DNA of 64,000 nt, from positions 21,835-85,834 of the forward strand of contig NZ_QJRC01000081.1 in NCBI RefSeq assembly GCF_013393325.1. Reading direction: 5' to 3'. A model generated the notes under the pieces. The model did not search any database. It saw only the letters and a list, made by a program, of their open reading frames with translations, and was not told the DNA's origin. The position numbers and the translations under genes were made by a program. Position 1 is the first letter of the stretch, and each line of letters begins with the position of its first letter. Positions 7,454 through 17,848 of this stretch are shown here, in pieces. This DNA comes from Pseudomonas hunanensis (GTDB lineage: Bacteria > Pseudomonadota > Gammaproteobacteria > Pseudomonadales > Pseudomonadaceae).

Positions 7454-10400
7454 ATGTCGAAGTTCTTTATCGATCGCCCGATCTTCGCCTGGGTGATCGC
7501 CTTGGTGATCATGCTGGTCGGGGCCTTGTCGATCCTGAAGTTGCCGATCAACCAGTACCCCAGCATCGCACCGCCGGCCATCGCCATCGCCGTGACCTAC
7601 CCGGGCGCCTCGGCGCAAACCGTGCAGGACACCGTGGTGCAGGTGATCGAGCAGCAGCTCAACGGTATCGACAACCTGCGTTATGTGTCGTCGGAAAGTA
7701 ACTCCGACGGCAGCATGACCATTACCGCCACCTTCGAACAGGGCACCAACCCTGACACCGCCCAGGTTCAGGTACAGAACAAGCTGAACCTGGCCACCCC
7801 ACTGCTGCCACAAGAAGTGCAGCAGCAAGGTATCCGCGTCACCAAGGCTGTGAAGAACTTCCTGCTGGTGATCGGCCTGGTGTCCGAAGACGGCAGCATG
7901 ACCAAGGATGACTTGGCCAACTACATCGTCTCCAACATGCAGGACCCGATCTCGCGTACAGCGGGTGTGGGTGACTTCCAGGTGTTCGGCGCACAGTACG
8001 CCATGCGTATCTGGCTCGACCCGGCCAAGCTGAACAAATTCCAGCTGACCCCGGTCGACGTCAAGACCGCCGTGGCCGCGCAGAACGTGCAGGTGTCCTC
8101 CGGCCAGCTCGGCGGCCTGCCGGCCATGCCGGGCACCCAGCTGAACGCCACCATCATCGGCAAGACCCGCCTGCAAACCGCCGAGCAGTTCGAGAAGATC
8201 CTGCTCAAGGTCAACAACGACGGTTCGCAGGTGCGTCTGGGTGATGTCGCCCAGGTAGGTCTGGGGGGTGAAAACTACGCGGTCAGCGCTCAGTTCAACG
8301 GCAAGCCGGCTTCCGGCCTGGCAGTAAAACTGGCTACCGGCGCCAACGCCCTGGACACCGCCAAGGCACTGCGCGAGACCATCAAAGGCCTGGAACCGTT
8401 CTTCCCGCCTGGGGTGAAAGCGGTATTCCCGTATGACACCACTCCGGTGGTCACCGAATCGATCAGCGGCGTGATCCACACCCTGATCGAAGCCGTGGTC
8501 CTGGTGTTCCTGGTGATGTACCTGTTCCTGCAGAACTTCCGCGCTACCATCATCACCACCATGACCGTACCGGTGGTGTTGCTGGGTACCTTCGGCATCC
8601 TTGCCGCCGCGGGCTTCAGCATCAACACCCTGACCATGTTCGCCATGGTCCTGGCCATCGGTTTGCTGGTGGACGACGCCATCGTCGTGGTGGAAAACGT
8701 CGAGCGGGTGATGTCCGAGGAAGGCTTGCCGCCCAAGGAAGCCACCAAGCGTTCGATGGAACAGATCCAGGGTGCCCTGGTGGGTATCGCCCTGGTACTG
8801 TCGGCCGTACTGCTGCCGATGGCGTTCTTCGGCGGTTCCACGGGTGTGATCTACCGGCAGTTCTCCATCACCATCGTCTCGGCCATGGGCCTGTCGGTGC
8901 TGGTTGCGCTTATCTTCACCCCGGCGCTTTGCGCCACCATGCTCAAGCCGCTGAAGAAGGGCGAGCACCACACTGCCAAAGGCGGCTTCTTCGGTTGGTT
9001 CAACCGCAACTTCGACCGCAGCGTGAACGGCTACGAGCGCAGCGTGGGCACTATCCTGCGCAACAAGGTGCCGTTCCTGCTGGCCTATGCGCTGATCGTG
9101 GTCGGCATGATCTGGCTGTTCGCTCGCATCCCAACCGCGTTCCTGCCCGAGGAAGACCAGGGCGTGCTGTTCGCCCAGGTGCAAACCCCGGCAGGCTCCA
9201 GTGCCGAGCGCACCCAGGTGGTGGTCGACCAGATGCGTGAGTATCTGTTGAAGGATGAAGCCGACACCGTAGCGTCCGTGTTCACCGTCAACGGCTTCAA
9301 CTTTGCCGGTCGCGGGCAGAGTTCGGGCATGGCATTCATCATGCTCAAACCCTGGGATGAACGTTCCAAGGAGAACAGCGTGTTCGCCCTGGCCCAGCGT
9401 GCCCAGCAGCACTTCTTCACCTTCCGTGATGCAATGGTGTTCGCCTTCGCCCCACCTGCGGTACTCGAACTGGGTAACGCCACCGGTTTCGACGTGTTCC
9501 TGCAGGACCGCGGTGGTGTCGGCCACGAGAAGTTGATGGAAGCGCGCAACCAGTTCCTGGCCAAGGCCGCGCAGAGCAAGATCCTCAGCGCTGTGCGCCC
9601 TAACGGCCTGAACGATGAACCGCAGTATCAGTTGACCATCGATGACGAGCGTGCCAGCGCCCTGGGCGTGACCATTGCCGACATCAACAACACCCTGTCG
9701 ATTGCCCTGGGTGCCAGCTACGTCAACGACTTCATCGACCGTGGCCGAGTCAAGAAGGTGTACATCCAGGGCGAACCCAACGCCCGAATGAGCCCTGAAG
9801 ACCTGCAGAAGTGGTACGTGCGCAACGGCAAAGGCGAGATGGTGCCGTTCTCCTCCTTCGCCAAAGGCGAATGGACCTACGGCTCGCCGAAACTGTCGCG
9901 TTACAACGGCGTCGAGGCGATGGAAATCCTCGGTGCGCCGGCGCCGGGCTACAGTACCGGTGAAGCCATGGCCGAGGTCGAGCGTATCGCTGGCGAACTG
10001 CCAAGCGGTGTAGGCTTCTCCTGGACCGGCATGTCCTACGAGGAAAAGCTCTCCGGTTCGCAGATGCCGGCGCTGTTCGCCCTCTCGGTACTGTTCGTGT
10101 TCCTGTGCCTGGCAGCCCTGTACGAAAGCTGGTCGATCCCGATCGCCGTGGTACTGGTAGTACCGCTGGGTATCATCGGTGCACTGATCGCCACCAGTCT
10201 GCGCGGCTTGTCCAACGACGTGTACTTCCTGGTCGGCCTGTTGACCACCATCGGCCTGGCGGCGAAAAACGCCATTCTGATCGTCGAGTTCGCCAAGGAA
10301 CTGCACGAGCAAGGCCGCAGCCTGTACGACGCGGCGATCGAGGCGTGCCGCATGCGTCTGCGCCCGATCATCATGACCTCGCTGGCGTTCATCCTTGGCG

Positions 10401-10606
10401 TGGTACCGTTGACCATCGCCAGCGGCGCCGGCGCCGGCAGCCAGCACGCCATCGGTACGGGTGTGATCGGCGGCATGATCAGTGCGACCGTACTGGCTAT
10501 CTTCTGGGTACCGCTGTTCTTCGTCGCAGTGTCGTCGCTGTTCGGCAGCAAAGAGCCGGAAAAAGACGTCACCCCTGAAACTCCACGTTATGAGGCTGGG
10601 CAATGA
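7454..10606 (+). CDS. ttgB: RND efflux inner-membrane transporter TtgB
   Basis: A 1050-aa HAE-1 family RND pump (AcrB/MexB homologue) that exports antibiotics, solvents such as toluene, and flavonoids using the proton gradient. It starts [20 protein letters not shown] as the family does. The TM4 proton-relay aspartates are in [14 protein letters not shown] and the partner lysine is in [15 protein letters not shown]. Two large periplasmic loops follow TM1 and TM7, and the full length is intact. It lies 3 bp after ttgA and overlaps ttgC by 4 bp (ATGA), implying translational coupling. Confidence 0.97.
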   Translation: MSKFFIDRPIFAWVIALVIMLVGALSILKLPINQYPSIAPPAIAIAVTYPGASAQTVQDTVVQVIEQQLNGIDNLRYVSSESNSDGSMTITATFEQGTNPDTAQVQVQNKLNLATPLLPQEVQQQGIRVTKAVKNFLLVIGLVSEDGSMTKDDLANYIVSNMQDPISRTAGVGDFQVFGAQYAMRIWLDPAKLNKFQLTPVDVKTAVAAQNVQVSSGQLGGLPAMPGTQLNATIIGKTRLQTAEQFEKILLKVNNDGSQVRLGDVAQVGLGGENYAVSAQFNGKPASGLAVKLATGANALDTAKALRETIKGLEPFFPPGVKAVFPYDTTPVVTESISGVIHTLIEAVVLVFLVMYLFLQNFRATIITTMTVPVVLLGTFGILAAAGFSINTLTMFAMVLAIGLLVDDAIVVVENVERVMSEEGLPPKEATKRSMEQIQGALVGIALVLSAVLLPMAFFGGSTGVIYRQFSITIVSAMGLSVLVALIFTPALCATMLKPLKKGEHHTAKGGFFGWFNRNFDRSVNGYERSVGTILRNKVPFLLAYALIVVGMIWLFARIPTAFLPEEDQGVLFAQVQTPAGSSAERTQVVVDQMREYLLKDEADTVASVFTVNGFNFAGRGQSSGMAFIMLKPWDERSKENSVFALAQRAQQHFFTFRDAMVFAFAPPAVLELGNATGFDVFLQDRGGVGHEKLMEARNQFLAKAAQSKILSAVRPNGLNDEPQYQLTIDDERASALGVTIADINNTLSIALGASYVNDFIDRGRVKKVYIQGEPNARMSPEDLQKWYVRNGKGEMVPFSSFAKGEWTYGSPKLSRYNGVEAMEILGAPAPGYSTGEAMAEVERIAGELPSGVGFSWTGMSYEEKLSGSQMPALFALSVLFVFLCLAALYESWSIPIAVVLVVPLGIIGALIATSLRGLSNDVYFLVGLLTTIGLAAKNAILIVEFAKELHEQGRSLYDAAIEACRMRLRPIIMTSLAFILGVVPLTIASGAGAGSQHAIGTGVIGGMISATVLAIFWVPLFFVAVSSLFGSKEPEKDVTPETPRYEAGQ

Positions 10607-12057
10607 CCAAGTCTTTGTTGTCCCTGGCGGTAACCGCTTTCATTCTTGGCGGCTGCTCGCTGATCCCTGACTACCAGACCCCGGAAGCGCCGGTGGCTGC
10701 GCAGTGGCCGCAAGGCCCTGCGTACTCGCCAACGCAATCGGCGGATGTTGCCGCCGCCGAACAGGGCTGGCGCCAGTTCTTCCACGATCCGGCGCTGCAA
10801 CAGCTGATCCAGACCTCGCTGGTGAACAACCGCGACCTGCGCGTCGCGGCGCTGAACCTGGACGCCTACCGCGCGCAGTACCGCATTCAGCGTGCCGACC
10901 TGTTCCCGGCGGTTTCGGCCACCGGCAGCGGCAGCCGCCAGCGCGTCCCGGCGAACATGTCGCAAACCGGTGAATCTGGCATCACCAGCCAGTATTCGGC
11001 CACCCTGGGTGTCAGCGCCTACGAGCTGGACCTGTTCGGCCGCGTGCGCAGCCTGACCGAGCAAGCCTTGGAAACCTATCTGTCCAGCGAGCAGGCGCGT
11101 CGTTCCACGCAAATCGCCCTGGTGGCCAGCGTGGCCAATGCCTACTACACCTGGCAGGCCGACCAGGCCCTGTTCAAGCTGACCGAAGAAACGCTGAAGA
11201 CCTACGAGGAAAGCTACAACCTCACCCGTCGCAGCAATGAAGTCGGCGTCGCTTCTGCACTCGACGTCAGCCAGGCACGCACCGCCGTGGAAGGCGCCCG
11301 GGTCAAGTACTCGCAGTATCAGCGCCTGGTCGCCCAGGACGTCAACAGCCTGACCGTGCTGCTGGGCACCGGCATTCCAGCCGACCTGGCCAAGCCGCTG
11401 GAGCTCAATGCCGACCAGTTGGCCGAAGTGCCGGCCGGCCTGCCGTCGGATATCCTCCAGCGCCGCCCGGACATCCAGGAAGCCGAGCACCTGCTCAAGG
11501 CCGCCAATGCCAACATTGGCGCGGCCCGCGCAGCGTTCTTCCCGAGCATCAGCCTGACCGCCAACGCGGGCAGCCTGAGCCCCGACATGGGCCACCTGTT
11601 CGCAGGCGGCCAGGGCACCTGGCTGTTCCAGCCGCAGATCAACCTGCCGATCTTCAACGCCGGCAGCCTGAAGGCCAGCCTGGATTATTCGAAGATCCAG
11701 AAGGACATCAACGTCGCCAAGTACGAAAAAACCATCCAGACCGCCTTCCAGGAAGTCTCCGATGGCCTGGCGGCGCGCAAGACCTTCGAAGAGCAGCTGC
11801 AGGCCCAGCGCGACCTGGTGCAGGCGAACCAGGATTACTACCGCCTGGCCGAACGCCGTTATCGCATCGGGATCGACAGCAACCTGACCTTCCTCGACGC
11901 CCAGCGCAACCTGTTCAGCGCCCAACAGGCACTGATCGGCGACCGTCTTTCGCAGCTGACCAGCGAGGTCAACCTGTACAAGGCGCTCGGCGGTGGCTGG
12001 TACGAGCAGACCGGGCAGGCCAACCAGCAGGCATCGGTGGATGCACCGAAAGGCTGA
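10603..12057 (+). CDS. ttgC: RND efflux outer-membrane channel TtgC
   Basis: A 484-aa outer-membrane factor of the TolC/OprM family that completes the TtgABC tripartite pump. The lipobox ILGGC places the acylated cysteine at residue 18, as in OprM. The two repeated outer-membrane-efflux domains are visible; the second begins near [20 protein letters not shown], with the typical RRPDI motif. Its ATG overlaps the ttgB stop. A strong hairpin plus T-run 20 bp after the stop ends the operon. Confidence 0.96.
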   Translation: MTKSLLSLAVTAFILGGCSLIPDYQTPEAPVAAQWPQGPAYSPTQSADVAAAEQGWRQFFHDPALQQLIQTSLVNNRDLRVAALNLDAYRAQYRIQRADLFPAVSATGSGSRQRVPANMSQTGESGITSQYSATLGVSAYELDLFGRVRSLTEQALETYLSSEQARRSTQIALVASVANAYYTWQADQALFKLTEETLKTYEESYNLTRRSNEVGVASALDVSQARTAVEGARVKYSQYQRLVAQDVNSLTVLLGTGIPADLAKPLELNADQLAEVPAGLPSDILQRRPDIQEAEHLLKAANANIGAARAAFFPSISLTANAGSLSPDMGHLFAGGQGTWLFQPQINLPIFNAGSLKASLDYSKIQKDINVAKYEKTIQTAFQEVSDGLAARKTFEEQLQAQRDLVQANQDYYRLAERRYRIGIDSNLTFLDAQRNLFSAQQALIGDRLSQLTSEVNLYKALGGGWYEQTGQANQQASVDAPKG

Positions 12058-12077
12058 TTGAGTTCGCAGCAACGTCA

Positions 12078-12103
12078 AGCCCACCTTCACGGTGGGCTTT
12101 TTA
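12078..12103 (+). terminator. ttgABC terminator
   Basis: Perfect 8-bp stem AGCCCACC / GGTGGGCT with 5-nt loop TTCAC, followed by TTTTATT. A clear intrinsic terminator on the plus strand just after ttgC. Confidence 0.9.
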
Positions 12104-12309
12104 TTCGTCGGTACAGAAAGAATTAACCAACCGGAACATTCCGTTCGATTATCGCCCCGTTCCGTTTGCGGCGAATTGCCTCACCCCCGCCCAACCCCGC
12201 ACCATCCCCCCACGCAACGTTGCCCAAGTTCATCACTAAAGACCCGCACCTGCCGGCTCGATCCAGCAGTGCACCGGCTCGCCCCATAAAAACAAGAGAT
12301 CCACGACAG

Positions 12310-13566
12310 ATGAGCACTTTGCAACCCGCACGCCAGCTGCTGCCCGGCCTGTTGGCCATGTCCTGCGCCCTCCCCGTGTTCGCCGCCAACGAAGGTGGAT
12401 TCATGGAGGATGCCAAGGCCACCCTCAACCTGCGCAACTTCTACATCAACCGCAACTTCGTCGACCCGGCCCATCCGCAGGGCAAGGCCGAGGAATGGAC
12501 GCAAAGCTTCATCCTCGACGCCCGTTCCGGGTTTACCCAGGGCACCGTCGGTTTCGGCGTGGACGTCCTGGGCCTGTATTCGGTCAAGCTCGACGGTGGC
12601 AAAGGCACCACCAACACTCACCTGCTGCCCGTGCATGACGACGGCCGCCCTGCCGATGACTTTGGCCGGTTGGGTGTAGCACTGAAAGCCAAGCTGTCCG
12701 AAACCGAACTGAAAGTCGGCGAATGGATGCCGGTACTACCGATCCTGCGCTCGGACGATGGCCGTTCGCTGCCGCAAACCTTCCGCGGTGGCCAGCTGAC
12801 CTCCAAGGAAATCGCCGGCCTGACCCTGTACGCCGGCCAGTTCCGCGGCAACAGCCCGCGCAATGACGCCAGCATGGAAGACATGTCGCTGAACGGCAAA
12901 GCCGCGTTCACCTCCGACCGATTCAACTTCGGCGGCGGTGAGTACACCTTCAACGACAAGCGCACCATGATTGGCCTGTGGGACGCCCAGCTCAAGGACA
13001 TCTACCGCCAGCAGTACCTCAACCTGACGCACAGCCAGCCGCTGGGCGACTGGACCCTGGGCGCCAACCTGGGCTACTTCATCGGCAAGGAAGACGGCGG
13101 CGAACGTGCCGGCAAGCTGGACAACCGCACCGCTTCCGCCCTGCTTTCGGCGCGCTACCAAGGCCACACCTTCTATGTCGGGCTGCAGAAGGTGAGCGGC
13201 GACGATGCCTGGATGCGGGTCAATGGCACCAGTGGCGGCACCCTGGCCAACGACAGCTACAACTCGAGCTTCGACAATGCCAAGGAGCGCTCCTGGCAGG
13301 TTCGCCATGACTTCAACTTCGCCACCGTCGGCGTACCCGGCCTGACCCTGATGAACCGCTACATCAAGGGTGACAACGTGACCGTTGGCAACGTGGACGA
13401 TGGCAAGGAATGGGCACGGGAAACCGAGCTGGCCTATGTGGTGCAGTCGGGCAGCTTAAAGGACCTGTCGGTGAAATGGCGCAACTCCACCATGCGCCGG
13501 GACTTCAGCACCAATGCGTTCGATGAGAACCGCCTGATCGTGAGTTACCCGCTGAATCTGCTTTGA
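12310..13566 (+). CDS. OprD/BenF-family outer-membrane porin
   Basis: A 418-aa OprD-family porin. The signal peptide ends at LPVFA, and the mature part opens with EGGFMEDAKATLNLRNFYIN, the family's N-terminal pattern. Alternating amphipathic strands run to the terminal NRLIVSYPLNLL, suited to 18-strand barrel insertion. OprD porins take up carboxylates and amino acids; P. putida homologues beside the pca cluster are annotated BenF-like, suggesting aromatic-acid uptake (inference from position). The ATG at 12310 was chosen because the signal peptide starts there; the upstream open frame is proline-rich and unlike a leader. It ends before a long hairpin. Confidence 0.88.
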   Translation: MSTLQPARQLLPGLLAMSCALPVFAANEGGFMEDAKATLNLRNFYINRNFVDPAHPQGKAEEWTQSFILDARSGFTQGTVGFGVDVLGLYSVKLDGGKGTTNTHLLPVHDDGRPADDFGRLGVALKAKLSETELKVGEWMPVLPILRSDDGRSLPQTFRGGQLTSKEIAGLTLYAGQFRGNSPRNDASMEDMSLNGKAAFTSDRFNFGGGEYTFNDKRTMIGLWDAQLKDIYRQQYLNLTHSQPLGDWTLGANLGYFIGKEDGGERAGKLDNRTASALLSARYQGHTFYVGLQKVSGDDAWMRVNGTSGGTLANDSYNSSFDNAKERSWQVRHDFNFATVGVPGLTLMNRYIKGDNVTVGNVDDGKEWARETELAYVVQSGSLKDLSVKWRNSTMRRDFSTNAFDENRLIVSYPLNLL

Positions 13567-13571
13567 ATCTG

Positions 13572-13606
13572 CTGGCCTCTTCGCGAGGAACTCGCGAAGA
13601 GGCCAG
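13572..13606. terminator. REP-like long hairpin, likely terminator after the porin
   Basis: A 16-bp perfect inverted repeat, CTGGCCTCTTCGCGAG / CTCGCGAAGAGGCCAG, with a 3-nt loop. It carries the P. putida REP core GGCCTCTTCGCG, so it may be a REP-derived element used as a transcription stop or mRNA 3' protector. No T-run follows. Confidence 0.7.
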
Positions 13607-13714
13607 AGATACAACAAAATAACCAAAAGAAATAAACAAATCCTTAAAGCTTCTTTGACGATATAAGCTGTAACCGCTTGAATAGAGCCCTGATCCCCGC
13701 CCCAGAGCCGTGAC

Positions 13715-14638
13715 ATGGACCTCCGCCAGCTGCGCTACTTCATTGCCCTCACCGAATACCGCAGTTTCGTTCGGGCCGCCGAGGCCATGGGCATCACCCA
13801 ACCCGCCTTCAGCCGCGCCATCCAGGGCCTGGAACACACGTTCGGCTGCCCACTGGTCGACCGCGCCAGCAAAGCCCTGCCGCCCACCCCAGAAGGCCTT
13901 GTGGTGCTGCAACATGCCCGGCGCCTGGTACAGGGGGCTGCGCAGTTGAGCAACGAAGTGCTGCAAATGACCAAGCTCGACGCCGGCGAACTGCACTTCG
14001 GCAGTGGCCCGGCGCTGGCCGTGCGCCTGGTGCCCGATGCCTTGCGCCACTTCATCGAACGCCACCCAGGCATCCGCACCTCGCTGCTGGTGGACAATAC
14101 CGAACGCCTGGGTCAGGCCCTGCGCCGTGAACAGATCGAGTTTTTCGTCGACGATATCCGCCCGTTCGAAGCCGACCCCAACTTCCACACCGAAGCCTTG
14201 TCACCCCGCCCCGGCCTTTTCTTCTGCCGCCCTGGCCACCCGTTGCTGGCCAAGGACAGCCTGTCGACCAACGACCTGTTCAGCTACCCGCTGGCCAGCG
14301 CTTTGCTTGACCCCGGTGTACGCAAACGCCTGGCCAACCTCAGTGGGCGAAGCGACTTCACGCCGCACCTGCAAACCGAGCACCTGGCCATACTGCGCAG
14401 CGTGGTGCAGGCCAGCGATGCTATCGGCACTGCCAGTGAAGAGGCCGTGGCCGATGACCTGGCCAACGGAAGCCTGGTGCGCCTGCACTGGCGCAACCTG
14501 CCGCCGGCGCTGGAAGTGTTGAGCGTTCGCTGTGGCGTGGTCAGCCGCAGTGGCTACCGTCTGTCGCCAGCGGCGCGGGCGATGATCGAGACACTGGTGG
14601 GGCTGGATACGCCTGTACGGGCTGCTGCCATTCGCTGA
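13715..14638 (+). CDS. LysR-family transcriptional regulator
   Basis: A 307-aa LysR-type regulator. It starts MDLRQLRYFIALTEYRSFVR with the winged helix (AAEAMGITQPAFSRAIQGLE, residues 27-46) and has a regulatory domain from about residue 90. It follows the porin gene by 148 bp of AT-rich sequence and faces the convergent pcaC end beyond the Mpo1-like gene. Targets are unknown; the porin or the exposed cluster are possible. The gene is complete, with no signs of decay. Confidence 0.9.
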   Translation: MDLRQLRYFIALTEYRSFVRAAEAMGITQPAFSRAIQGLEHTFGCPLVDRASKALPPTPEGLVVLQHARRLVQGAAQLSNEVLQMTKLDAGELHFGSGPALAVRLVPDALRHFIERHPGIRTSLLVDNTERLGQALRREQIEFFVDDIRPFEADPNFHTEALSPRPGLFFCRPGHPLLAKDSLSTNDLFSYPLASALLDPGVRKRLANLSGRSDFTPHLQTEHLAILRSVVQASDAIGTASEEAVADDLANGSLVRLHWRNLPPALEVLSVRCGVVSRSGYRLSPAARAMIETLVGLDTPVRAAAIR

Positions 14639-14681
14639 GCTGATGATGGTGGTAGCCGCAGGCTATCCTGAGCTATATCGG

Positions 14682-14715
14682 TTGCCTGTACCGGCCTCTT
14701 CGCGGGTACAGGCAA
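14682..14715. repeat. Inverted repeat enclosing a REP core
   Basis: An 11-bp perfect stem TTGCCTGTACC / GGTACAGGCAA holds GGCCTCTTCGCG in the loop, which is half of a REP unit. It lies between the LysR and Mpo1-like genes and may act as a transcription stop. Confidence 0.6.
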
Positions 14716-14750
14716 TACACCCCGATCAGGCAAACCAGGGAGGCATAACA

Positions 14751-15263
14751 ATGAAAACCCTCGTCGACCACCTGAGCCAGTACGCCAGCTACCATCGCGA
14801 CCCACGCAACATCATCACTCACTTCATCGGTATCCCTTTGATCGTGCTGGCGGTCACCATCCTGCTTTCACGCCCAGGCTGGGAATTTGCCGGCATGTGG
14901 CTTTCCCCTGCCCTGCTGGCAGCGGCGGCATCGGTATGGTTCTACCTGCGCCTGGACCTGCGCTTCGGCCTGGTGATGGGTGCATTGCTGGGGCTATGTC
15001 TGTGGGTCGGGCAGGTGCTGGCAGTGCAAACGACTGCACTGTGGCTCAGCGCCGGGCTAGGGGCATTCGTGGTGGGTTGGATCATCCAGTTCGTCGGCCA
15101 CTACTATGAAGGCCGCAAACCGGCCTTCGTCGACGATGTCAGCGGCTTGATCATCGGGCCGCTGTTCGTGGTGGCAGAAGCCGCGTTCATGCTGGGCCTG
15201 TGCCCGGCCCTGAAACAGGCCGTAGAAAACAACGCAGGCCCTGTTGTGATGCGGTCTGTGTAG
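14751..15263 (+). CDS. Mpo1/DUF962-family membrane protein
   Basis: A 170-aa integral membrane protein of the DUF962/Mpo1 (YGL010w) family. The family marks are visible: SYHRDPRNIITHFIGIPLIV near residues 13-32 and IQFVGHYYEGRKPAFVDD near residues 108-125, supplying the conserved histidines. Yeast Mpo1 is an iron-dependent dioxygenase that alpha-oxidises 2-hydroxy fatty acids; the bacterial role is less clear. Four to five hydrophobic segments follow. The ATG is preceded by AGGGAGG. It stands alone and converges on pcaC. Confidence 0.8.
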   Translation: MKTLVDHLSQYASYHRDPRNIITHFIGIPLIVLAVTILLSRPGWEFAGMWLSPALLAAAASVWFYLRLDLRFGLVMGALLGLCLWVGQVLAVQTTALWLSAGLGAFVVGWIIQFVGHYYEGRKPAFVDDVSGLIIGPLFVVAEAAFMLGLCPALKQAVENNAGPVVMRSV

Positions 15264-15270
15264 GAGCGAC

Positions 15271-15291
15271 CGCGTAGCACTCAGCTACGCG
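15271..15291. repeat. Hairpin at the convergent end of pcaC
   Basis: Perfect 8-bp dyad CGCGTAGC / GCTACGCG with a 5-nt loop. It overlaps the last codons of pcaC and the gap after the Mpo1-like gene. It may stop transcription from either side, though it has no T-run. Confidence 0.4.
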
Positions 15292-15673
15292 ACTCTACAC
15301 CCAGCTCGTCCCACACCGACTCAGCCATGTGGAAGGTGGCATTGGCTGCCGGAATGCCGCAGTAAATCGCGCTCTGCATCAGCACTTCCTTGATCTCGTC
15401 GCGGGTCACGCCGTTGTTGGCCGCCGCCCGCAGGTGCAGCTTCAGCTCGTCGTTGCGGTTCATGCCGATCAGCATGGCGATGGTGATCAGGCTACGGGTA
15501 TGGCGCGGCAGGCCTGGGCGGGTCCAGATATCACCCCAGGCGTGGCGGGTGATCATTTCCTGGAATTCGCCGTTGAAGTCGTTGAGCTTCTCCAGGCTGC
15601 GGTCCACATGGGCATCGCCAAGCACCGCTCGGCGCACTTGCATGCCGGCGTCGTAACGTTGTTTTTCATCCAT
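15281..15673 (-). CDS. pcaC: 4-carboxymuconolactone decarboxylase PcaC
   Basis: A 130-aa AhpD-like-fold enzyme that decarboxylates gamma-carboxymuconolactone to beta-ketoadipate enol-lactone in protocatechuate breakdown. The family segment is visible in GLPRHTRSLITIAMLIGMNR and ELKLHLRAAANNGVTRDEIK. The ATG at 15673 gives the usual PcaC length; the longer frame upstream overlaps pcaD and is not coding. It is the last gene of pcaF-T-B-D-C in transcription order, 10 bp after pcaD. Confidence 0.96.
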   Translation of the reverse strand: MDEKQRYDAGMQVRRAVLGDAHVDRSLEKLNDFNGEFQEMITRHAWGDIWTRPGLPRHTRSLITIAMLIGMNRNDELKLHLRAAANNGVTRDEIKEVLMQSAIYCGIPAANATFHMAESVWDELGVESRS

Positions 15674-15683
15674 GGCGTTGCCC

Positions 15684-16475
15684 TCAGTGAGCCAGCAGGA
15701 AGTCGAGCACGCGGCGGCTGAACGCCTCGCCAATTTCGACGTTGGACAGGTGCGCTGCCGGGAAGTCGACGTACTCGGCACCTTGGATACCGGCCTGCAT
15801 GAAGCGGCCATGTTCAGGGGTGGTGACCACGTCTTCGGTGCCGGCAACGATCAGTGCAGGCACCTGGATGCGGCCCAGTTGCTCACGGTAATCGGCGTCA
15901 CGCACTGCTGCGCAGTTACCGGCATAGCCCTGCGGGCTGGTTTGCGCCAGCATCTGGCAAATGCGCTGGGCTTGCTCTGGCTGGGCCTGGGCAAAGCCTG
16001 GGGTGAACCAACGGGCGATGGAACCATCGCGCAGATCGACCATGGCCTGCTGGCCACCTTTGAGCACGGTGTCGATACGGGTGTTCCACACCTCGTCATT
16101 GGCGATCTTGGCGGCGGTGTTGCACAGGGTCAGGCTGTGCAGGCGCTCGCCGGCGTTGATGCCCAGCCACTGGCCGATCAGCCCCCCCATCGACAGGCCG
16201 ACGAAGTGCGCTTTCTGGATGTCCAGGCCATCGAGCAGGGCCAGCACGTCAAGGCCCAGCTGTTCGATGCTGTAAGGGCCTTCGGTGACCAGCGATGCGC
16301 CATGGCCACGGGTGTCGTAGCGCAGCACACGGAAGTGCTGGCTCCACAGCGGAATCTGGGTGTCCCACATGCCCAGGTCGGTACCCAGCGAGTTGGACAA
16401 TACCAGCACCGGGGCGTTGTCCGGGCCATCGATGTGGTAGTTCAAAACGCCATCGGCCAGTTGCAAATGCGCCAC
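15684..16475 (-). CDS. pcaD: 3-oxoadipate enol-lactonase PcaD
   Basis: A 263-aa alpha/beta-hydrolase that opens beta-ketoadipate enol-lactone to beta-ketoadipate, the step where the protocatechuate and catechol branches have met. The nucleophile elbow is FVGLSMGGLIGQWLG (Ser near residue 95), the acid lies in VAGTEDVVTTPEHG and the histidine in PAAHLSNVEIGEAF near the C-terminus. It is 11 bp downstream of pcaB and 10 bp upstream of pcaC within the pca transcription unit. Confidence 0.96.
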   Translation of the reverse strand: MAHLQLADGVLNYHIDGPDNAPVLVLSNSLGTDLGMWDTQIPLWSQHFRVLRYDTRGHGASLVTEGPYSIEQLGLDVLALLDGLDIQKAHFVGLSMGGLIGQWLGINAGERLHSLTLCNTAAKIANDEVWNTRIDTVLKGGQQAMVDLRDGSIARWFTPGFAQAQPEQAQRICQMLAQTSPQGYAGNCAAVRDADYREQLGRIQVPALIVAGTEDVVTTPEHGRFMQAGIQGAEYVDFPAAHLSNVEIGEAFSRRVLDFLLAH

Positions 16476-16486
16476 AGCAGTCTCCT

Positions 16487-17839
16487 TCAGGCAGTGAAAT
16501 GTTGATGTTCGGATACGGCGCGCGCCACCCAGACGCGGGCCTGGCCCAGGTAATGGGCAGGGTCGAGCAGGCGATCGAGTTCTTCGCCAGACAGCTCGGC
16601 GCTGACCTGCGGCTCGTCACCCAGCACAGCACGCAGGTGGCGCTGTTCAGCCACCGCGCGCTGGCAGCATTGTTCCAACAGGTGGTGAGCACGGTCACGG
16701 CCCAGGCGTTGGGCGAGGACGATGCTCACCGCTTCGGCCAGCACCAGGCCTTGGGTCAGATCGAGGTTGTGGCGCATGCGCACGGCATCCACCTCCATGC
16801 CCTCGGCAATCACCTGGGCCTGGCGCAGGGCGCCAGAGACCAGGCAGCAGATATCCGGCAGGGTTTCCCATTCGGCGTGCCACAGGCCGAGGCTGCGCTC
16901 GTGCTCCTGGGGCATGGCGGCGAACAGCGTCGACAGCAGGCCCGGCACGCGAGTGGCAGCACCGATCAACACCGCGGCACCGACCGGGTTGCGCTTGTGC
17001 GGCATGGTCGAAGAACCGCCCTTGCCTGGTGCGGAAGGTTCGAACACCTCCCCCGCCTCGGTTTGCATCAGCAGGCTGATATCGCGGCCGAACTTGCCCA
17101 GGCTGCCGGCAACCAGGCCCAGTACCGAGGCAAATTCCACCAGGCGGTCGCGCTGGGTGTGCCAGGGTTGCTCGGGCAGGGTCAGCTTGAGTTGCTCGGC
17201 CAGCGCTTCAGCCACCGGCATCGCCTTGCTGCCCAGTGCCGCCAGGCTGCCCGAGGCACCGCCGAACTGCAGCACCAGCAGGCGCGGACGAAGTTCCCGC
17301 AGGCGCTGACGGTGGCGGGTCAAGGCGCCCAACACACCGGCCAGTTTCATGCCCAGGGTCACAGGGGTGGCGTGCTGCAGCCAGGTGCGGCCCACCAATG
17401 GCGTATCGGCATGCTTCAAGGCCTGCTGCGACAGGGTGTCGGCCAGTTTGCCAAGGTCGGCCTCGATCAAATCGAGGGCATCGCGCAACTGCAACACAAG
17501 ACCGGTGTCCATCGCGTCCTGGCTGGTAGCCCCCAGGTGCACATAGCGCTCGGCTTCAGGCACGCCCGTGGCAATCACCTTGCCCAACGCCTTCACCAGC
17601 GGGATCGCCGAGTTACCAGCGGTGGCGATGGCATTGGCCAGCGCGCCAACGTCATAGCGCTCGGCCTGGCACGCCGCCTCGATGGCCGCCACAGCGCTGT
17701 GCGGGACCAGCCCGGCAGCGGCCTCGGCATGGGCCAGCGCGGCTTCGAAATCGAGCATGCCCTGCAGCCGGCCACGGTCGGAAAAAACCTCGCGCATGGC
17801 CGGCGCGGTGAAGTAGGCGTCGAACAGTTGGTTGCTCAT
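16487..17839 (-). CDS. pcaB: 3-carboxy-cis,cis-muconate cycloisomerase PcaB
   Basis: A 450-aa member of the fumarase/aspartase superfamily that converts beta-carboxy-cis,cis-muconate to gamma-carboxymuconolactone. The superfamily signature GKGGSSTMPHKRNPVGAAVL is intact near residue 280, and the first active-site region is at LGATSQDAMDTGLVLQLRDA. The length is standard for the bacterial enzyme. It starts 9 bp after the pcaT stop and leads into pcaD. Confidence 0.96.
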   Translation of the reverse strand: MSNQLFDAYFTAPAMREVFSDRGRLQGMLDFEAALAHAEAAAGLVPHSAVAAIEAACQAERYDVGALANAIATAGNSAIPLVKALGKVIATGVPEAERYVHLGATSQDAMDTGLVLQLRDALDLIEADLGKLADTLSQQALKHADTPLVGRTWLQHATPVTLGMKLAGVLGALTRHRQRLRELRPRLLVLQFGGASGSLAALGSKAMPVAEALAEQLKLTLPEQPWHTQRDRLVEFASVLGLVAGSLGKFGRDISLLMQTEAGEVFEPSAPGKGGSSTMPHKRNPVGAAVLIGAATRVPGLLSTLFAAMPQEHERSLGLWHAEWETLPDICCLVSGALRQAQVIAEGMEVDAVRMRHNLDLTQGLVLAEAVSIVLAQRLGRDRAHHLLEQCCQRAVAEQRHLRAVLGDEPQVSAELSGEELDRLLDPAHYLGQARVWVARAVSEHQHFTA

Positions 17840-17848
17840 GCAGCGTCC

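Noticed and set aside
6239..10603. 1454-aa open frame on the minus strand across ttgA and ttgB
   Set aside because: It mirrors two certain genes frame for frame; high GC3 leaves few stops on the opposite strand. Its translation is His/Gln/Gly-rich and has no recognisable domain, and no ribosome site precedes it.
10588..12090. 500-aa minus-strand frame over ttgC
   Set aside because: Shadow of ttgC; no ribosome site and composition unlike proteins.
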